Shown here piece by piece: positions 29,961-38,213 of a stretch of 51,228 nucleotides of DNA. The translations under genes were made by a program, and so were the position numbers. The stretch spans positions 1-51,228 of the forward strand of contig JABDCE010000009.1 of the NCBI GenBank assembly GCA_013288285.1, read 5' to 3'. The notes below the pieces were generated by a model. It searched no databases and was not told the DNA's origin. It worked only from the letters and a program-made list of their open reading frames with translations. Numbering within the stretch: the first letter of the stretch is position 1; every line of letters begins with the position of its first letter. This DNA comes from Bacteroidota bacterium (GTDB taxonomy: Bacteria; Bacteroidota; Bacteroidia; Chitinophagales; Chitinophagaceae).

Positions 29961-30212
29961 AAGTGTAGCATCATAAAAAGTCGAACTATGTACGAATCGG
30001 AAATACTTGGAAAGGTAGTTTTTAAAATCTACATTTTAATACAAAGCTGGATATCACAACATTTTGATGCCTCAAAAGAGAACGACAATATGTCCATTTT
30101 GCTATGGATAACAACACCCGCCCTCCAAATAATAGTTTCGAATAGATACTTGCTGTATCATTATGATTGTTCAATTTTAAATGGTACGTTTATCTTTCAC
30201 TTTCAAAAAACC

Positions 30213-31757
30213 ATGATAATGGGAAACAATGACGATCCAATAATACCTGGCTCAGGATATCTCGGCTCTGGTATTAATATTTGCGGAAAATTTGATGGGA
30301 AATCCTTAGTATCCATATATGACATGGAGAAGGGAACCGAAAAACAGCCTTTGGGGATCAAGCCGTATGTGCTTCCGCGTAATGCAAAGTTTGACGTTGG
30401 TCCAGATGATGGTGGAGCCGGGGTTGCAAGTACTTATGCCACTCGGGAACAATATGATTCGCATTTCTCTGCCTCGGCCAGTGCTTCATTATCTGATTGC
30501 GGGTTTAGTGTCGTTGCAGAAGCATCTTTTAGCAAGGATATTGATGATGCAAGTTATCACTCATTTGGCGTGTACACGTTGAATTACAAAGCTTATGATT
30601 TATGGATTAAAGATAAAGGTAGCGATGCATTATCAGCGAACATAAAAAAGGCATATGAAGACCTACCCAAAGTGTACAGTCCGCCGGGAACTCCAATGCC
30701 TAATCAAAGAGATTTCTTTAACTTCTTTGATCGTTTTGGTACTCATTATTTGTCTCGCATAACAATGGGTGCAAACTTGTATTACAGTACCACTGTGGAT
30801 AATAATTCCTCATTCTCTAAAACAGATACATCCGCAGAAATTACAGCCGAATTCAATGGAGTATTATTTGACACAAAGGAAACACTTAGTACTGATTTCG
30901 AAGTAGCTGATGAAAAATGGTTTGATTCAACAAAAAGAATGGTATACAGTCAAGGCGGCGGCGACATTGCGCTTAAGCTTGGCACCCCGTCTTACAACAA
31001 TAATAAAAACGATGTATTTTTAGATTGGTTAGATGCCGTTAATAATGGGGATGTTGCGTTGGTTGACTTCGTTTTAGAATCTATTGATAATATTTTTGCC
31101 GCCGATCAGGCATGGAGGGGGGCGGTACGTCATGCTTTAAGCGATTATCTAAATTGTCATATAAAATCTGTGATGTCTGATCAAAGCAGCAGCATAACTG
31201 TTAATGGTGTAACCGTACGCCCCGATATTTTTACGAGGGATACCGGAGAATATGGGAAATACCAGATTCTTATATTGAATCATAAGACATTAGATATAAT
31301 ATTGGCTAAAAGCTGGTTAATAGACCCCTTTCAAACTGCATTTGCCGAAGTCTCTAGGTTGCTTACGGATTATCTACAGTCTCCCAATTTTAATTCTAAT
31401 GATATTATCGTATTCAATATTATCTGTGCCATGCCCATATATTCCATTAACAATATTGATCGTGAGATTTTCAGACTCCTCCATGATTTTTGCGGAGCTG
31501 GCGATGCTTTGGCCGCTTGTTCAACACCCGACTGGTCATACCCCCCGCCTCAGCAAATAAATGGTCGCTATGTATTTACGATGAAATACGGATTAATTAG
31601 CACATTCAATCCAACGAATACAAATTCAATGATCGAGTCTTTTAACCCTATAGAAACTAAAGAGATAAAATTATTTGGATTTCTTAACCCTAGATACACT
31701 ACAGGAGATATAGAGTATAATTTAACAGCGATGCATCTTCAACCTATAAATTTTTAA
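30213..31757 (+). CDS. MACPF (membrane attack complex/perforin) pore-forming protein
   Basis: The MACPF signature is FFDRFGTHYLSRITMGANL (the [YF]-G-T-H-Y-x6-G-[GA] motif) near residue 175. An N-terminal strand pattern typical of the family (SGYLGSGINICGKFDG, then SIYDMEK) is present, as are serine/threonine-rich segments that could form membrane-inserting hairpins (HFSASASASLSDC; SSFSKTDTSAEITAEFNG). The frame is open from 29988, but residues upstream of ATG 30213 do not look like a secretion signal or family N-terminus, so 30213 (or 30219) is preferred. That gives about 514 residues without a signal peptide. The last 190 residues form a separate alpha/beta domain (QILILNHKTLDIILAKSWLI) that distantly recalls ILEI/FAM3-type domains. 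AT-rich, divergent from AbiV. Confidence 0.8.
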   Translation: MIMGNNDDPIIPGSGYLGSGINICGKFDGKSLVSIYDMEKGTEKQPLGIKPYVLPRNAKFDVGPDDGGAGVASTYATREQYDSHFSASASASLSDCGFSVVAEASFSKDIDDASYHSFGVYTLNYKAYDLWIKDKGSDALSANIKKAYEDLPKVYSPPGTPMPNQRDFFNFFDRFGTHYLSRITMGANLYYSTTVDNNSSFSKTDTSAEITAEFNGVLFDTKETLSTDFEVADEKWFDSTKRMVYSQGGGDIALKLGTPSYNNNKNDVFLDWLDAVNNGDVALVDFVLESIDNIFAADQAWRGAVRHALSDYLNCHIKSVMSDQSSSITVNGVTVRPDIFTRDTGEYGKYQILILNHKTLDIILAKSWLIDPFQTAFAEVSRLLTDYLQSPNFNSNDIIVFNIICAMPIYSINNIDREIFRLLHDFCGAGDALAACSTPDWSYPPPQQINGRYVFTMKYGLISTFNPTNTNSMIESFNPIETKEIKLFGFLNPRYTTGDIEYNLTAMHLQPINF

Positions 31758-31873
31758 GTATTCGATTTGCAAATTAGAAATATACCGAGAATTTGCTTGA
31801 TTCGGACGGTGAAATGTGCGACGCAACGGACGTTAAATGGCTGTAATGGGCTGGTTCCCCCAAAAAGCAAGAG

Positions 31874-32100
31874 CCCACCTACGCTGAAAAAGCTATGGCG
31901 GGCGAGGGCGGAAAAACAGACCCACCTACGCTGAAAAAGCTATGGCGGGCGAGGGCGGAAAAAAACAGACCCGCCTTCGCAAAAAGCTATGGCGGGCGAG
32001 GGCGGAAAAAAACAGACCCACCTACGCTGAAAAAGCTATGGCGGGCGAGGGCGAAAAACAGACTCACCTTCGCTGAAAAAGCTATGGCGGGCGAGGGCGG
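31874..32100 (+). repeat. Tandem array of five 46-49-bp units of the hairpin repeat
   Basis: Units begin at 31874, 31921, 31970, 32017 and 32063. Each reads CCCACCTACGCTGAAAAAGC, then TATGGCGGGCGAGGGCGG, then an A run and CAGA. Unit 3 lacks TG in the loop and the A run varies from 4 to 7, which accounts for the length changes. The core is the same as in the solitary copies at 26681 and 27411-27515. The array ends 44 bp before the DUF3455 start codon; an open frame running through it (31895-32122) is a by-product of the repeat. Confidence 0.85.
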
Positions 32101-32144
32101 AGCGAGAAATTCCTTACTTTAGCAAGGTCTATCATCGAACCTAT

Positions 32145-32678
32145 ATGATGCGCGGTATCTTTTCTTTCGTTTTGGTTTTCTATTCGCTGGTTGTTTTCGG
32201 GCAGAATAACGGCATTCCTGCTTCGATAGCGGTTACTGAAGGCAGCAAGCTGATTGCTCATACTTATGCCAAAGGCGTACAGGTGTATGTTTGTACCCAG
32301 GACCCTAAAGATAGTTCGCGCTATACCTGGACGTTGAAAGAACCGCGCGCCCAACTATATGCTGATGGCAGCTACCACAGACTTGTGGGGAAGCACTACT
32401 TTGATACCGGCAAAAATCCGACATGGGAGGCTACAGACGGTTCGAAAGTGAGCGGTAGAAAAATACAGCAGGCCAACTCACCCGAAAAGGCTGCCATTCC
32501 ATGGCTGCTACTGCAATCTATTGCAACACAGGGAAGCGGCAAATTTACGCCTGTGCTATTTATCCAGAGAATTCACACCAAGGGCGGCATGGCCCCGGCT
32601 ACAGCTGATAAGGCCAACAAAGGACAATCGGTAGAAGTGGCTTATACGGCTGAGTACCTTTTTTACGGTGAAAAATAG
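32145..32678 (+). CDS. Secreted DUF3455 protein
   Basis: A 177-residue protein with signal peptide (MRGIFSFVLVFYSLVVFG). DUF3455 features are the sequence GVQVYVCTQDPKDSSRYTWT, the central GKHYFDTGKNPTWEATDGSK and the final TAEYLFYG. The family is of unknown function and is often annotated as a superoxide-dismutase-like or secreted protein. The first of two adjacent ATGs is at 32145. The tandem repeat array lies immediately upstream and would occupy its promoter region. Confidence 0.8.
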   Translation: MMRGIFSFVLVFYSLVVFGQNNGIPASIAVTEGSKLIAHTYAKGVQVYVCTQDPKDSSRYTWTLKEPRAQLYADGSYHRLVGKHYFDTGKNPTWEATDGSKVSGRKIQQANSPEKAAIPWLLLQSIATQGSGKFTPVLFIQRIHTKGGMAPATADKANKGQSVEVAYTAEYLFYGEK

Positions 32679-32760
32679 TTGGTCCTCAAAAACCTTAACT
32701 GCGGCCCAGAACCGCCAGTGCAATTGCTTCCCGGGAATTACTCGATGATGTTTTGCCGCG

Positions 32761-33480
32761 TTAATTCATCTTTATTTCAATAGCTCCGTTTTTAGAGATC
32801 ATATCTTCATACCGCATGGAGCCCTCATTTCCGTTACGCATTACAGAAGTGATGCTGACCGTGAACACTTTGCCGTCCCGGTTCATCAGGAGATCAGTAT
32901 TGCTGTTGCCCGTGCCGCCTGTTTTGTGAAAGAGTATGATCTTCTCCATGGTGAATTCCTTGTTGGCTTTCAACCATGCATCAAACCACTCCTCGCGCTG
33001 CCGGATCACATTTTCGGGATATAGCTGTGCCGATGACCATATCAGCGGCATGGATGAATCTCTCAATTCCGAATGAATTTTCTTTCCATTCCATCTTATT
33101 TCATGAATACTTGTGCGGAGACTTTGCCCGAAGACCAATAGCGTAAATGGTTCTATGCCTTCGAAATCATAAAGGGATAGAAAATCGTGGACATTATTGT
33201 ATTTGAAGAAATCGAGCAGCATTAATCCGCGGCTCAGTCGATATGGAGGATGACGCTCGTGCGGTGCAAATGCCCCATTTAACAGGCAAAGCGTGAATTT
33301 CGTCCCGGCGGCAGCTATCCAGGTTCCATTTGCATCCATGTCTTTCGGGAAATAAACGCCTGTGCCGTAAACCAAATATTTCGCAGGTGGCAGCGCAATT
33401 TTCCTGTATTGACTTTCATCACGGTTGGACGTGAGTATAAAGGATGACCCGCTTAGCGGGAGAAATGTTACAGTACACAT
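32761..33480 (-). CDS. NRDE family protein (Ntn-hydrolase-like)
   Basis: The frame is open to 33522, but ATG 33480 gives MCTVTFLPL, the invariant family start with Cys as residue 2 (the probable N-terminal nucleophile after Met removal). The 239-residue protein contains the name-giving motif SNRDES (residues 18-23) and a conserved GTWIAA stretch. The eukaryotic relative is TANGO2; bacterial members have no firm substrate, though a heme- or lipid-related role has been suggested for the family. Convergent with the DUF3455 gene. Confidence 0.85.
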   Translation of the reverse strand: MCTVTFLPLSGSSFILTSNRDESQYRKIALPPAKYLVYGTGVYFPKDMDANGTWIAAAGTKFTLCLLNGAFAPHERHPPYRLSRGLMLLDFFKYNNVHDFLSLYDFEGIEPFTLLVFGQSLRTSIHEIRWNGKKIHSELRDSSMPLIWSSAQLYPENVIRQREEWFDAWLKANKEFTMEKIILFHKTGGTGNSNTDLLMNRDGKVFTVSITSVMRNGNEGSMRYEDMISKNGAIEIKMN

Positions 33481-33590
33481 CGCGCAAGATAAAGTGGGCA
33501 AATTTACAATTTTTATGCCCATAAATAAATGGCTAACCTATCAACGCTTATTAAAGAAGCCGTGGCTTTAGCGGGCGATACTAATGGTTG

Positions 33591-33803
33591 TAACTTAATC
33601 AGGGCAATTTTTTTTGACAATATGCAGAGGATATGCACATGGTCGGTATAGCCGCCAACTTTTATCACAGGGCATTCGAGTGCATTGCAAATGCTGCCAA
33701 GATAGTTGTGCAATTCTTCCTCGTAGGGCGGGTGTATCAACGCCTCACGGTATTTGGTGCTGAAAACAATGTGGATATAGTTTCTCACCAGCGATTGGCC
33801 CAT
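33591..33803 (-). pseudogene. Truncated IS200/IS605 family transposase (Y1, HUH)
   Basis: ATG 33803 starts MGQSLVRNYIHIVFSTKYRE, the typical IS200-like start. The HUH metal site is present as HVH (residues 55-57 in GGYTDHVHILC). Homology stops after residue 71 (KKIALIKL); the frame then runs on in an unrelated sequence to 33513. The C-terminal half with the catalytic Tyr is missing. No intact end hairpins were identified. The break lies next to a short dyad (GCCGTGGCTTTAGCGGGC at 33559-33576), suggesting loss by repeat-associated rearrangement. Confidence 0.75.
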
Positions 33804-33900
33804 AATATTTATAGTTTTTGTTTCATTTTTTTCCTGGTAATTCAAATATAATAGATCAATCCGGGTGTTGTATGTTTTTCATGAATATGTGGGGGCGGAT

Positions 33901-34260
33901 GTGCGTGACCCGATGGGCGATGTTCGGTGCGTCATTCCGATGGGCGATGTTCGGTGCGTCATTTCGATGGGCGATGCCCACCGCTATGTGATTATGCCCT
34001 TTCAGGGCGTCATTCCGACGGGGATGTCCCGTGTGTCATTCCGATGGGCGATGTTCGGTGCGTCATTTCGATGGGCGATGCCCACCGCTATGTGATTATG
34101 CCCTTTCAGGGCGTGTTAGGGAGGTCCTGGCGTTATCGCGATGTGCGTGACCTGATGTGCGATGCCCACCCTACGCTATGTCGATGTGCGATGCCCACCC
34201 TGCGCTATATCGATGGGCGATGCCCACCGTTATGGGATTTTGCCCTTTCAGGGCGTGTCG
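33901..34260. repeat. Palindromic repeat cluster with an exact 78-bp direct repeat
   Basis: A 78-bp block (33933-34010) recurs exactly at 34037-34114 with a 26-bp spacer. Inside it are the dyads GGGCGATGCCC and GCCCTTTCAGGGC. The GATGGGCGATGCCC or GATGTGCGATGCCC core recurs singly at about 34158, 34184 and 34213, and GCCCTTTCAGGGCGTG recurs near 34241. Open frames crossing it (33865-34357) are repeat artefacts. About 600 bp between the transposase remnant and the OmpH gene are otherwise empty. Confidence 0.85.
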
Positions 34261-34364
34261 GGACGTCAGGTCATCCTTATGGTGTTACCCTATTTATGAC
34301 AACTTTATGAAAAGTAGGTGGTGTTATCTATGTGTTTGGATTAGGAACGATAATTAACGTTCCT

Positions 34365-34372
34365 TACTTTTG
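34365..34372 (+). promoter_or_regulatory. Candidate -7 box of the OmpH-like gene
   Basis: TACTTTTG matches TAnnTTTG and lies 28 bp before the start codon. No TTG at the usual distance; TTTG at 34335-34338 is 26 bp away, too far for the consensus. Confidence 0.35.
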
Positions 34373-34400
34373 GAGCTAAATAATAAAATCCTGTTTTAAT

Positions 34401-35015
34401 ATGAAGAATATACGTTTTGTAATTGGTATCCTATCCATTGGCGTAATGGCGGCTATGAGCTCGTGCAGCCAAAACCAGAAAGGCACTGCCCCGGCAGCGG
34501 CTACCACAACCGCACCTGCAGCAACGGAAGGCGGGGCCGGAAAGATAGCCTATGTGAACATAGACAGCCTGGAGGCAAACTACGAACTGCTGAAAGCAAA
34601 GCGCCAACAGTTTAAAGCCAAGCAGGAGCAGATGGAAAGCGAACTGGAACACTCTTACCAGCAAATGCAGAGCGACGCGGCCGAACTACAGAAAAAAGCG
34701 GAAGCCAACCAACTGACACAATCGGAAGGGGAAGCGGCACAAAAGCGCCTGATGCAGATGCGCCAGAGCTTAGAGACGCGCAAGCAGGCGCTGACGGACC
34801 AACTGGTAAAGGAGCAGGACGAATTTAACAAAGACCTGAAGATGCGGCTGGACGCATTCCTGGAGGAGTATAACAAGTCGCACCACTACGATTATATATT
34901 GTCTTATTCGGCATCGGGCTCATCGATACTGTATGTGAATAAGGCGCTGGATATAACGAAGGATGTGGTAGATGGCATGAACGCAACGTCGAAAACGGAC
35001 GCTACTAAGAAATAG
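34401..35015 (+). CDS. OmpH/Skp-like periplasmic chaperone lipoprotein
   Basis: A 204-residue protein with lipoprotein signal (lipobox near MSSC, Cys22), an Ala/Thr linker, and the OmpH opening GKIAYVNIDSLEANYELL. A long charged coiled coil (about residues 70-150, rich in Gln, Glu and Lys) forms the tentacle of Skp-type chaperones, and YDYILSYSASGSSILYVN is the typical end. Skp-family proteins hold unfolded outer-membrane proteins in the periplasm; lipid anchoring is a variation common in Bacteroidota. Confidence 0.88.
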   Translation: MKNIRFVIGILSIGVMAAMSSCSQNQKGTAPAAATTTAPAATEGGAGKIAYVNIDSLEANYELLKAKRQQFKAKQEQMESELEHSYQQMQSDAAELQKKAEANQLTQSEGEAAQKRLMQMRQSLETRKQALTDQLVKEQDEFNKDLKMRLDAFLEEYNKSHHYDYILSYSASGSSILYVNKALDITKDVVDGMNATSKTDATKK

Positions 35016-35050
35016 GAAATAAAACAGTACTTTTCTGAAAATCTGCTTGC

Positions 35051-36505
35051 TTGGAAAATAACAATTCTACCCAACCGGCTACCGGAGGTTCGTTTGTACG
35101 CTCGCTGAGCCTGCTTGACGGTGCACTGCTCGTGATCGGGTCGATGATCGGGTCGGGCATATTCATAGTGAGCGCAGATATTTCGCGACAGTTGGGCAGC
35201 GCGGGCTGGCTGATAGCCGTATGGCTGCTGTCGGGCTTTATAACCCTTGCGGCGGCGGTGAGCTATGGCGAACTGAGCGGCATGTATCCCAAGGCGGGTG
35301 GCCAGTATGTGTACCTGCGGGAGGCGTTTGGCAAGTTGTACGGCTTCCTGTATGGGTGGTCGTTCTTCGCGGTGATACAAACAGGGACTATAGCCGCGGT
35401 AGGCGTGGGGTTTGCAAAATTCACGGGTTACTTAATTCCGAGCCTTGGTGATGGAAATATACTGCTGGGCGATCCGCATGGCTTCAACATATCTGCTGCG
35501 CAGATACTGGGGATAGGGATCATATTCCTGCTCACGTTTGTAAATACACAAGGCATCAAAAGCGGTAAGTGGATACAATTCGTCTTCACGTTTGCCAAGA
35601 TAGGCGCCATGGGCGCGCTCATCATCTTTGGCTTTCTTTGGGTGAAAGACCACGGCATCTGGCAGGATAACTGGACGGGTGCGTGGATGGCCAAATCCAT
35701 ATCGAAAAGCTCTGATGGCAACCTGATCTCGCATAGCAGCCTGATGGGGATGGCCATAGTGGGGCCACTATGTGCGGCTATGGTGGGGGCTTTGTTCTCC
35801 AGCGACGCCTGGAACAATGTGACCTTTATAGCCGGGGAAATAAAACGCCCGGAACGCAATATAGGCCTGAGTCTGCTGATAGGAACAGTGGTGGTAACTG
35901 TGATCTACATATCTATGAACCTGATGTACCTGAATGTGATGAGCATATCGGAAATAGCGAACGCACCGGCGGACAGGGTGGCACTAGCGGCGGCGCTGAA
36001 GATATTTGGCAGCACCGGTACCACGTTCATAGCACTGATGATCATGGTTTCTACGTTTGGCTGTAACAACGGGCTGATACTATCGGGCTCAAGGGTGTAC
36101 TATACAATGGCCAATGATGGCTTGTTTCTGCCTGCGGCGAAGAAACTGAATAAGAATGGTGTACCGGGCGCGGCGTTGTGGATGCAGTTTGTATGGGCAT
36201 CGCTGCTGTGCCTGAGTGGCAAGTATGGCGACCTGCTTGACTTTATCATTTTTACGGTACTGCTGTTCTACATAATGACCATAGCGGGCATCTTCAAGCT
36301 GCGGCAGACGCAACCGGATATGCCGCGACCCTACAAGGCCTTCGGGTATCCGCTGATACCGGCGGTGTATATATTGCTGGCGACCACCATCTGCGTGGTG
36401 CTGCTGTTTTATAAACCTATGTACACCTGGCCGGGGCTCATCATAGTGCTGGCGGGCATACCTGTATATTATATAGTGCAAAAGAGCAACAAGAGCAATG
36501 AATAA
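35051..36505 (+). CDS. APC-family amino acid permease
   Basis: The 484-residue protein has about 12 membrane helices. The first conserved APC motif is IGSMIGSGIFIVSADI (unwound helix 1 substrate site). The gene starts at TTG 35051; an in-frame TGA at 35036 and no ATG before the motif leave this as the only sensible start. It resembles LAT-type amino acid/polyamine permeases. The last 8 bp overlap the heptose kinase gene, so the two are probably co-transcribed, although their functions are unrelated. Confidence 0.9.
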   Translation: MENNNSTQPATGGSFVRSLSLLDGALLVIGSMIGSGIFIVSADISRQLGSAGWLIAVWLLSGFITLAAAVSYGELSGMYPKAGGQYVYLREAFGKLYGFLYGWSFFAVIQTGTIAAVGVGFAKFTGYLIPSLGDGNILLGDPHGFNISAAQILGIGIIFLLTFVNTQGIKSGKWIQFVFTFAKIGAMGALIIFGFLWVKDHGIWQDNWTGAWMAKSISKSSDGNLISHSSLMGMAIVGPLCAAMVGALFSSDAWNNVTFIAGEIKRPERNIGLSLLIGTVVVTVIYISMNLMYLNVMSISEIANAPADRVALAAALKIFGSTGTTFIALMIMVSTFGCNNGLILSGSRVYYTMANDGLFLPAAKKLNKNGVPGAALWMQFVWASLLCLSGKYGDLLDFIIFTVLLFYIMTIAGIFKLRQTQPDMPRPYKAFGYPLIPAVYILLATTICVVLLFYKPMYTWPGLIIVLAGIPVYYIVQKSNKSNE

Positions 36506-37496
36506 GGCGGAACTGCAAAAGATATTTGACGATATGGACGGCCTGCACGTGGTGGTGGTGGGCGATGTGATGCTGGATAACTACTGGTGGGGCAATGTGG
36601 AGCGGATATCGCCGGAAGCGCCGGTGCCGATAGTGGCGCTGCACAAGCGGGAGAGCAGGCTGGGAGGCGCGGCAAATGTGGCACTGAACTGCAGGGCGCT
36701 GGGCGCTAAGGTGACGCTGGCCAGCGTGGTGGGCGACGACAGCGAGGGCGCGCTACTGGTGAAACTGGCGAATGACGCAGGCATAGATACGAGCCTGGTA
36801 TCGCACAGCTGGCGCAGGCCTACGACGACGAAGACGCGGATCATCAGCCGCAGCCAGCAGATGATGCGTATAGACGATGAGGTGACCGATGAACTGTATG
36901 CCGATGAAGAGCATCCTTTCATAGACCAGGTGCTTAAGTACCTGCAACGGGTGAAACCACACGCGCTGATATTTGAAGACTACAACAAGGGCCTGCTGAA
37001 AGAGAATGTAATACAGCGCATAACAGCGCACTGCAAGGAGATAGGGATGGTGACAGCAGTAGACCCGAAGAAAAATAATTTCCTGGCGTACAAAAATGTG
37101 ACGATCTTCAAGCCGAACCTGAAGGAAGTGCGGGAAGGTATGCACCTGCCTATAGAACATGTGACTGAGCAGGAACTGAATGAGGCACACGGCAAGCTGA
37201 ATGGCATACTACACCATGATGTAACGTTCATTACGTTATCTGAAAAAGGGGTGTTCTTCAACAATGGTTTTACGTCGTCCATTCTCCCATCGCGGATACG
37301 CAGTGTGGCCGATGTATCGGGGGCGGGAGATACGGTGATAGCTACGGCGGCGCTGGTATACACCCTGACGAAGGACGTGCACCTGATGGCAGAGATATCG
37401 AACCTGGCGGGCGGGCTGGTATGTGAGGAAGTAGGCGTAGTGTCTATAAAGAAAGACAAACTACGGAAGGAGACGGAAGCACTGCTGTGCGCGTAG
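36498..37496 (+). CDS. rfaE1: D-glycero-beta-D-manno-heptose-7-phosphate kinase (RfaE1 domain)
   Basis: A 332-residue PfkB-family sugar kinase. The N-terminal motif HVVVVGDVMLDNYWWG is followed by RISPEAPVPIV and by GGAANVALN in the substrate site. The catalytic motif is DVSGAGDTVIATAAL. This matches the kinase half of HldE, which phosphorylates heptose 7-phosphate in ADP-heptose synthesis for lipopolysaccharide; the nucleotidyltransferase half is absent and must be encoded elsewhere. GC-rich compared with the island to its left (40 of 60 bases at 36661-36720). Confidence 0.9.
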   Translation: MNKAELQKIFDDMDGLHVVVVGDVMLDNYWWGNVERISPEAPVPIVALHKRESRLGGAANVALNCRALGAKVTLASVVGDDSEGALLVKLANDAGIDTSLVSHSWRRPTTTKTRIISRSQQMMRIDDEVTDELYADEEHPFIDQVLKYLQRVKPHALIFEDYNKGLLKENVIQRITAHCKEIGMVTAVDPKKNNFLAYKNVTIFKPNLKEVREGMHLPIEHVTEQELNEAHGKLNGILHHDVTFITLSEKGVFFNNGFTSSILPSRIRSVADVSGAGDTVIATAALVYTLTKDVHLMAEISNLAGGLVCEEVGVVSIKKDKLRKETEALLCA

Positions 37497-37502
37497 CTGT
37501 TT

Positions 37503-37534
37503 TTTGGCAGCCATCCATGAATATTTTACCTTTA
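37503..37534 (+). promoter_or_regulatory. Promoter of the TerY-P triad
   Basis: TTTG at 37503-37506, a 20-bp spacer, then TACCTTTA at 37527-37534, one mismatch from TAnnTTTG. The box ends 4 bp before ATG 37539, so the transcript would start at or beside the start codon. The promoter separates the triad from the upstream kinase gene. Confidence 0.55.
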
Positions 37535-37538
37535 GTTT

Positions 37539-38213
37539 ATGGACGAGTATATTTCATTTGAACAGATCCCTTTCGGGAGTGATAATTTTGCGGATAACCC
37601 TGAGCCAAGGTGTCCGTGTGTGTTATTGTTAGACACTTCGGGGTCTATGGGTGGCATGCCTATAACACAGCTCAATGAAGGGGTACGTACCTTTAAGCAG
37701 GAACTGATGATGGACCCACTGGCCACCAAGCGGGTGGAAGTGGCAGTGGTGACCTTTGGGCCGGTAACGGTGGAATCGGATTTTCATACAGTACCTAACT
37801 TCAGTACGAGGGAACTGGACGCTAATGGCGATACGCCTATGGGCGCGGCCATAAGCATGGGGATAGACATGGTAGCCAGGAGGAAAAGAGAATATAAAGA
37901 GCATGGGGTAGCTTATTACAAACCATGGATCATACTGATAACGGATGGGGCACCTACTGATGAATGGGCGCAGGCAGCCAGGCAAGTGCGGGAAGGAGAG
38001 GACGGTAAGAAGTTTGCCTTCTTCGCGATAGGTGTGGAAGGGGCGAGTATGGATATACTGAAGCAGATATCGGTGAGGTCGCCATTGAAACTGAAGGGGC
38101 TGATGTTCCGTGAGTTCTTCATGTGGCTATCGGCCTCGATGAAAATGGTATCGAGTAAAAATCCGGGCAGCACGATAAATCTTTTACCTCCCAGCGGATG
38201 GACCGAGCTATGA
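37539..38213 (+). CDS. TerY-like von Willebrand factor A domain protein
   Basis: A 224-residue single VWA domain. The metal-ion-dependent adhesion site is intact: DTSGSMGG (residues 31-38), the Thr of GDTPMGAA, and the Asp of [10 protein letters not shown]. The ending [17 protein letters not shown]-like segment ([19 protein letters not shown]) is typical of TerY. First gene of a compact triad with a phosphatase and a kinase; the stop overlaps the phosphatase start as ATGA at 38210. In TerY-P systems this protein is thought to be the phosphorylated or scaffold component. Confidence 0.9.
   Translation: MDEYISFEQIPFGSDNFADNPEPRCPCVLLLDTSGSMGGMPITQLNEGVRTFKQELMMDPLATKRVEVAVVTFGPVTVESDFHTVPNFSTRELDANGDTPMGAAISMGIDMVARRKREYKEHGVAYYKPWIILITDGAPTDEWAQAARQVREGEDGKKFAFFAIGVEGASMDILKQISVRSPLKLKGLMFREFFMWLSASMKMVSSKNPGSTINLLPPSGWTEL

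Noticed and set aside
29988-30212. 75-codon N-terminal extension of the MACPF gene
   Set aside because: The extension is not a signal peptide and does not look like the family N-terminus; it overlaps the region where the divergent promoters must lie.
31874-32100. Tandem array considered as a CRISPR
   Set aside because: Units follow each other without unique spacers of constant length, and no cas gene is present.
31895-32122. 75-codon frame with repeated MAGEGGKT/LKKLWRARA motifs
   Set aside because: It is a translation of the 46-49-bp tandem array; the frame shifts between units as unit length changes, so it is not maintained as protein.
33865-34357. Three overlapping frames rich in MGDVRCVI and MPTLRYIDG motifs
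   Set aside because: They reflect the GATGGGCGATGCCC repeats read in several frames.
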